In this document: in pieces, positions 62,229 through 64,000 of the stretch | How the letters are laid out: each line of letters opens with the position of its first letter | Position numbering within the stretch: position 1 is the first letter of the stretch | Source of the DNA: Thalassovita gelatinovora | GTDB taxonomy: Bacteria; Pseudomonadota; Alphaproteobacteria; Rhodobacterales; Rhodobacteraceae | Assembly: GCF_001458355.1 (NCBI RefSeq) | Contig: NZ_CYSA01000015.1 | Coordinates: forward strand, 563,001-627,000 | Length of the DNA: 64,000 nt | Reading direction: 5' to 3' | The notes under the pieces: generated by a model | The model's input: only the letters and a program-made list of their open reading frames with translations | Told to the model about the DNA's origin: nothing | The model's database searches: none | Made by a program: the position numbers and the translations under genes

Positions 62229-62440
62229 CTTACGGGTCTTACCTCATAATAATCATTAACCCGACCAAGACTGTTCCCCATGAAAAATGGGATAACATCA
62301 TGGAACGTGTGTCCAAGCACTGATCCAGGGAAAGACCTATAGTCCGCTGAACCGGCAGAAGGTGGATTGAGCATCAAATTTCCATATCCATCATATATAC
62401 ACTGTGTGGAATGCCCTCCAGGCGTTGTGACCTTAAACCA
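62225..62440 (-). pseudogene. C-terminal remnant of a large protein, possibly a polymorphic toxin tail
   Basis: Seventy-one codons read WFKVTTPGGHSTQCIYDGYG, then NLMLNPPSAGSADYRSFPGS and a His-rich end with a PFFMGNSLGRVNDYYEVRP tail, directly preceded by a stop codon. The GGHSTQCIYDGYGNL style resembles the C-terminal tips of Rhs-like or contact toxins. There is no start codon or ribosome site, so the 5-prime part has been lost. It is joined by ATGA to the small membrane gene. Confidence 0.45.
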
Positions 62441-62503
62441 TCAGATACTCTATCCAGCTTGATCGCCTATTGTTCATGAAATTGTTCAAGTATCTTCGGC
62501 CTC

Positions 62504-62770
62504 TCAAATAGGCACTGGCATCAGACAATTTGTTAAAAAATGATAATCGAAACAAGAGCATGCGACGGTTCCATCACAGAGTGCGAGCAACTTCCACGAG
62601 GGTACGGTCTGATATGAAGTTCCTCTGCCGGCGTCCTTGACGGACCAAATTATTAGCGCATAGTTGAATTTAGGGTTTCGATTTTCGTGCCTGACGGTCC
62701 GATACGAGATGATTTCGCCTATACCAACTTCGGCTTGTTTGACTTTTTTCGGCGCGATTACCGCGTTCAT
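62504..62770 (-). CDS. Hypothetical protein, uncertain
   Basis: 88 aa if it starts at ATG 62768-62770. It includes GIGEIISYRTVRHENRNPKF and WKLLALCDGTVACSCFDYHF, which look protein-like, but no family is recognised and the promoter region would lie in the divergent secreted-protein gene 18 bases away. It may also be a remnant belonging with the decayed tail downstream at 62440-62225. Start uncertain. Confidence 0.35.
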   Translation of the reverse strand: MNAVIAPKKVKQAEVGIGEIISYRTVRHENRNPKFNYALIIWSVKDAGRGTSYQTVPSWKLLALCDGTVACSCFDYHFLTNCLMPVPI

Positions 62771-62788
62771 TTCATTTTCGGAGTTCCC

Positions 62789-63337
62789 ATGTTCCTTTCC
62801 CGCTATCGCAATACCGCCTTGGCTCTGGCATTGTCGCTCATGCCAACATTTTCCGTTGCACAAGACGCCTTTGGCACCCTAACAGCCCGCCTCGACGGCG
62901 TTGAACGGACTTGGTTTCTGACAGCTTTGGAGGAGGAGAGCCAAAGCTTTGGAATGACAGTTACCGCCGCGAGTATGAAGAGTTTCAGCCTTTGGGGACA
63001 GCCGACGGCCGAAACCGTCGCTGAGGTCAAAGACAGCTTGCTGCTCGGCTTTGATGTTATGACTGTTGGCGGTAGCAAGATCCCATTGAATGTCTCCCTG
63101 ACCTATCTCGCCGACGGTTGGAAATCTGGCTGGCTGGCGAATGAGGAGGACCAGATCGTTTTTTCTCTGACAACGCTTGAGGAGGTGGGGGGTGGTCTTT
63201 TCGTTGAGGGAAGTTTCACGGCCGCCGCGCATTACAGCGACACTTTGGTGAGCGGCCAGGTCGATCCGTCGCAAACAATGCAGATCGAGGGAAGCTTCAG
63301 CGCAACCTTGCCGAAGGCCTTATTAAAAGATCAATGA
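62789..63337 (+). CDS. Secreted hypothetical protein
   Basis: 182 aa. A Sec signal peptide (SRYRNTALALALSLMPTFSV, cut before QDAFG) is followed by a beta-rich domain without a recognised family. It begins AFGTLTARLDGVERTWFLTA and ends SFSATLPKALLKDQ. ATG 62789 follows GGAG six bases upstream; the frame opens earlier at 62687, but that part lacks a ribosome site. It is followed after 69 bases by another secreted-protein gene that is broken. Role unknown. Confidence 0.7.
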   Translation: MFLSRYRNTALALALSLMPTFSVAQDAFGTLTARLDGVERTWFLTALEEESQSFGMTVTAASMKSFSLWGQPTAETVAEVKDSLLLGFDVMTVGGSKIPLNVSLTYLADGWKSGWLANEEDQIVFSLTTLEEVGGGLFVEGSFTAAAHYSDTLVSGQVDPSQTMQIEGSFSATLPKALLKDQ

Positions 63338-63406
63338 GGGGTTGAACATCCGGTTGCGTCAGGATCGCGCCATAGACACCTTTGCAATCGAAAAGCAAGT
63401 GAGGCA

Positions 63407-63991
63407 TTGTTCAAGGCTTTTTCATTAACCTGTTGTTTCACGTCAACTTTGTTGACGACATCACCCACCCATGCAGAGCCGAATGTCGCCTGCAACTACG
63501 GTTCACCGCAAGCTTGGGACGAGATCAGCCTTATGTATGTCGGCCCATGGAAAATCTCTCATCATGCGGGGTATGTGATAGCAGGCCCAATGACGATGCC
63601 GTTTCCCGCGAGTGGAGACCTTGAAACGATACAGATTGAAATGTCGCCAAGTGGTGGACTTGTCGGCACACACCCGGACGCGCAGCAGCAGCCCATTATG
63701 TTTGAATGGGCAGACGATCTACCTTGAAGCTTTGAAGCTGATGCAAGTCAAGATGGCGTTCCTGCCCCCATCCTGTCGTCATCCGACGTCGAGATGTTGA
63801 TGGGATGCGGCATCGAGAAACTTGCCCGTCTGATCGGGCGGACGCAGGCCACAATCGACGGCACGATGATGGACATGACAGTGCGGTTGATAGTCGTCTC
63901 TCCGGACCAAATATATGGCATTTTTCACACGTCAGCTGCCGCGAACGGGATCCCTGTCAAAAGCTGGCGTACAGTGACCCTAACGCGCTGA
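63407..63991 (+). pseudogene. Secreted protein interrupted by one in-frame TGA
   Basis: The frame starts at TTG 63407 with a signal peptide (MFKAFSLTCCFTSTLLTTSP then THA), continues as PNVACNYGSPQAWDEISLMY and reaches TGA at 63725-63727. The same frame is open again without a shift to 63991 (SFEADASQDGVPAPILSSSD, MLMGCGIEKLARLIGRTQAT). Bypassing this single stop gives one 194-aa product that looks whole. A nonsense mutation is the simplest reading; a selenocysteine role is not supported. Family not recognised. Confidence 0.6.
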
Positions 63992-64000
63992 TATGGTGCA

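Noticed and set aside
63725-63727. In-frame TGA as selenocysteine
   Set aside because: No selenoprotein family and no obvious stem-loop right after the codon; a nonsense change is simpler.
1-64000. tRNA, rRNA, CRISPR arrays or complete insertion sequences
   Set aside because: No cloverleaf-like gaps, regular repeat-spacer arrays, rRNA stretches or transposase with end repeats were seen by eye.

Overview
The window is a chromosomal segment of an alphaproteobacterium, most likely a Rhodobacteraceae (Roseobacter-type) species. The evidence is the replication block mutM / ubiE-ubiB / enoyl-CoA hydratase / rpsT / dnaA / dnaN / recF / gyrB, a complete carbon-phosphorus lyase cluster, two polysaccharide-type loci and dense ATGA-type gene overlaps. 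No rRNA, tRNA or CRISPR array was found. All calls come from reading motifs; no database search was run.

Layout. (1) 1-9.9 kb: a tightly overlapping, mostly minus-strand exopolysaccharide locus with two Gfo/Idh oxidoreductases, GT2, GT4 and WecG-type glycosyltransferases, an NAD-dependent epimerase, an SDR, a GMC oxidoreductase and an OafA-like acyltransferase with an SGNH domain. (2) 10-24 kb: phosphonate uptake and C-P lyase: phnCDE1E2, a hexapeptide acyltransferase, a PhnM paralogue, phnF, phnGHIJK, phnL, phnN, a DUF1045 2H-phosphoesterase-like gene and a second phnM. A 34-bp operator and a Pho-box-like repeat lie between phnF and phnG. (3) 24-29.6 kb: a small-molecule kinase, ubiB, ubiE, mutM, an enoyl-CoA hydratase and rpsT. 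(4) 29.6-41.8 kb: dnaA, dnaN, recF and gyrB, with an acyl-CoA synthetase and three surface-glycan genes sitting between recF and gyrB. The rpsT-dnaA gap is repeat-rich and is a candidate control or origin region. (5) 42.4-55.9 kb: a divergent catabolic island with an Lrp/AsnC regulator, a VOC protein and an SDR on one side, and on the other a peptide-type ABC transporter, a cysteine-desulfurase-like class V enzyme, a DAO-type flavoenzyme, a protein of the L-2-amino-thiazoline-4-carboxylate hydrolase family and an M20 amidohydrolase. A RidA gene and a frameshifted TauE-type exporter lie beside it. This looks like a pathway for an imported sulfur-containing or N-acylated amino acid and is the best candidate for an undescribed system. 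(6) 56-60 kb: a GT-C membrane transferase, an FAD enzyme and a GtrA protein. (7) 60-64 kb: an AhpD/CMD protein and a VOC protein, then a degraded zone with gene fragments, an orphan toxin-tail/immunity-like pair, a secreted protein and a secreted-protein gene broken by one in-frame TGA.

The phn genes form a coherent route: uptake (PhnCDE), attachment of the phosphonate to ATP-derived ribose (PhnI with G, H and L), triphosphate trimming (PhnM), C-P cleavage (PhnJ), and return of the ribose phosphate to PRPP (PhnN). The usual PhnP cyclic phosphodiesterase is not visible, and the DUF1045 protein is a plausible substitute.
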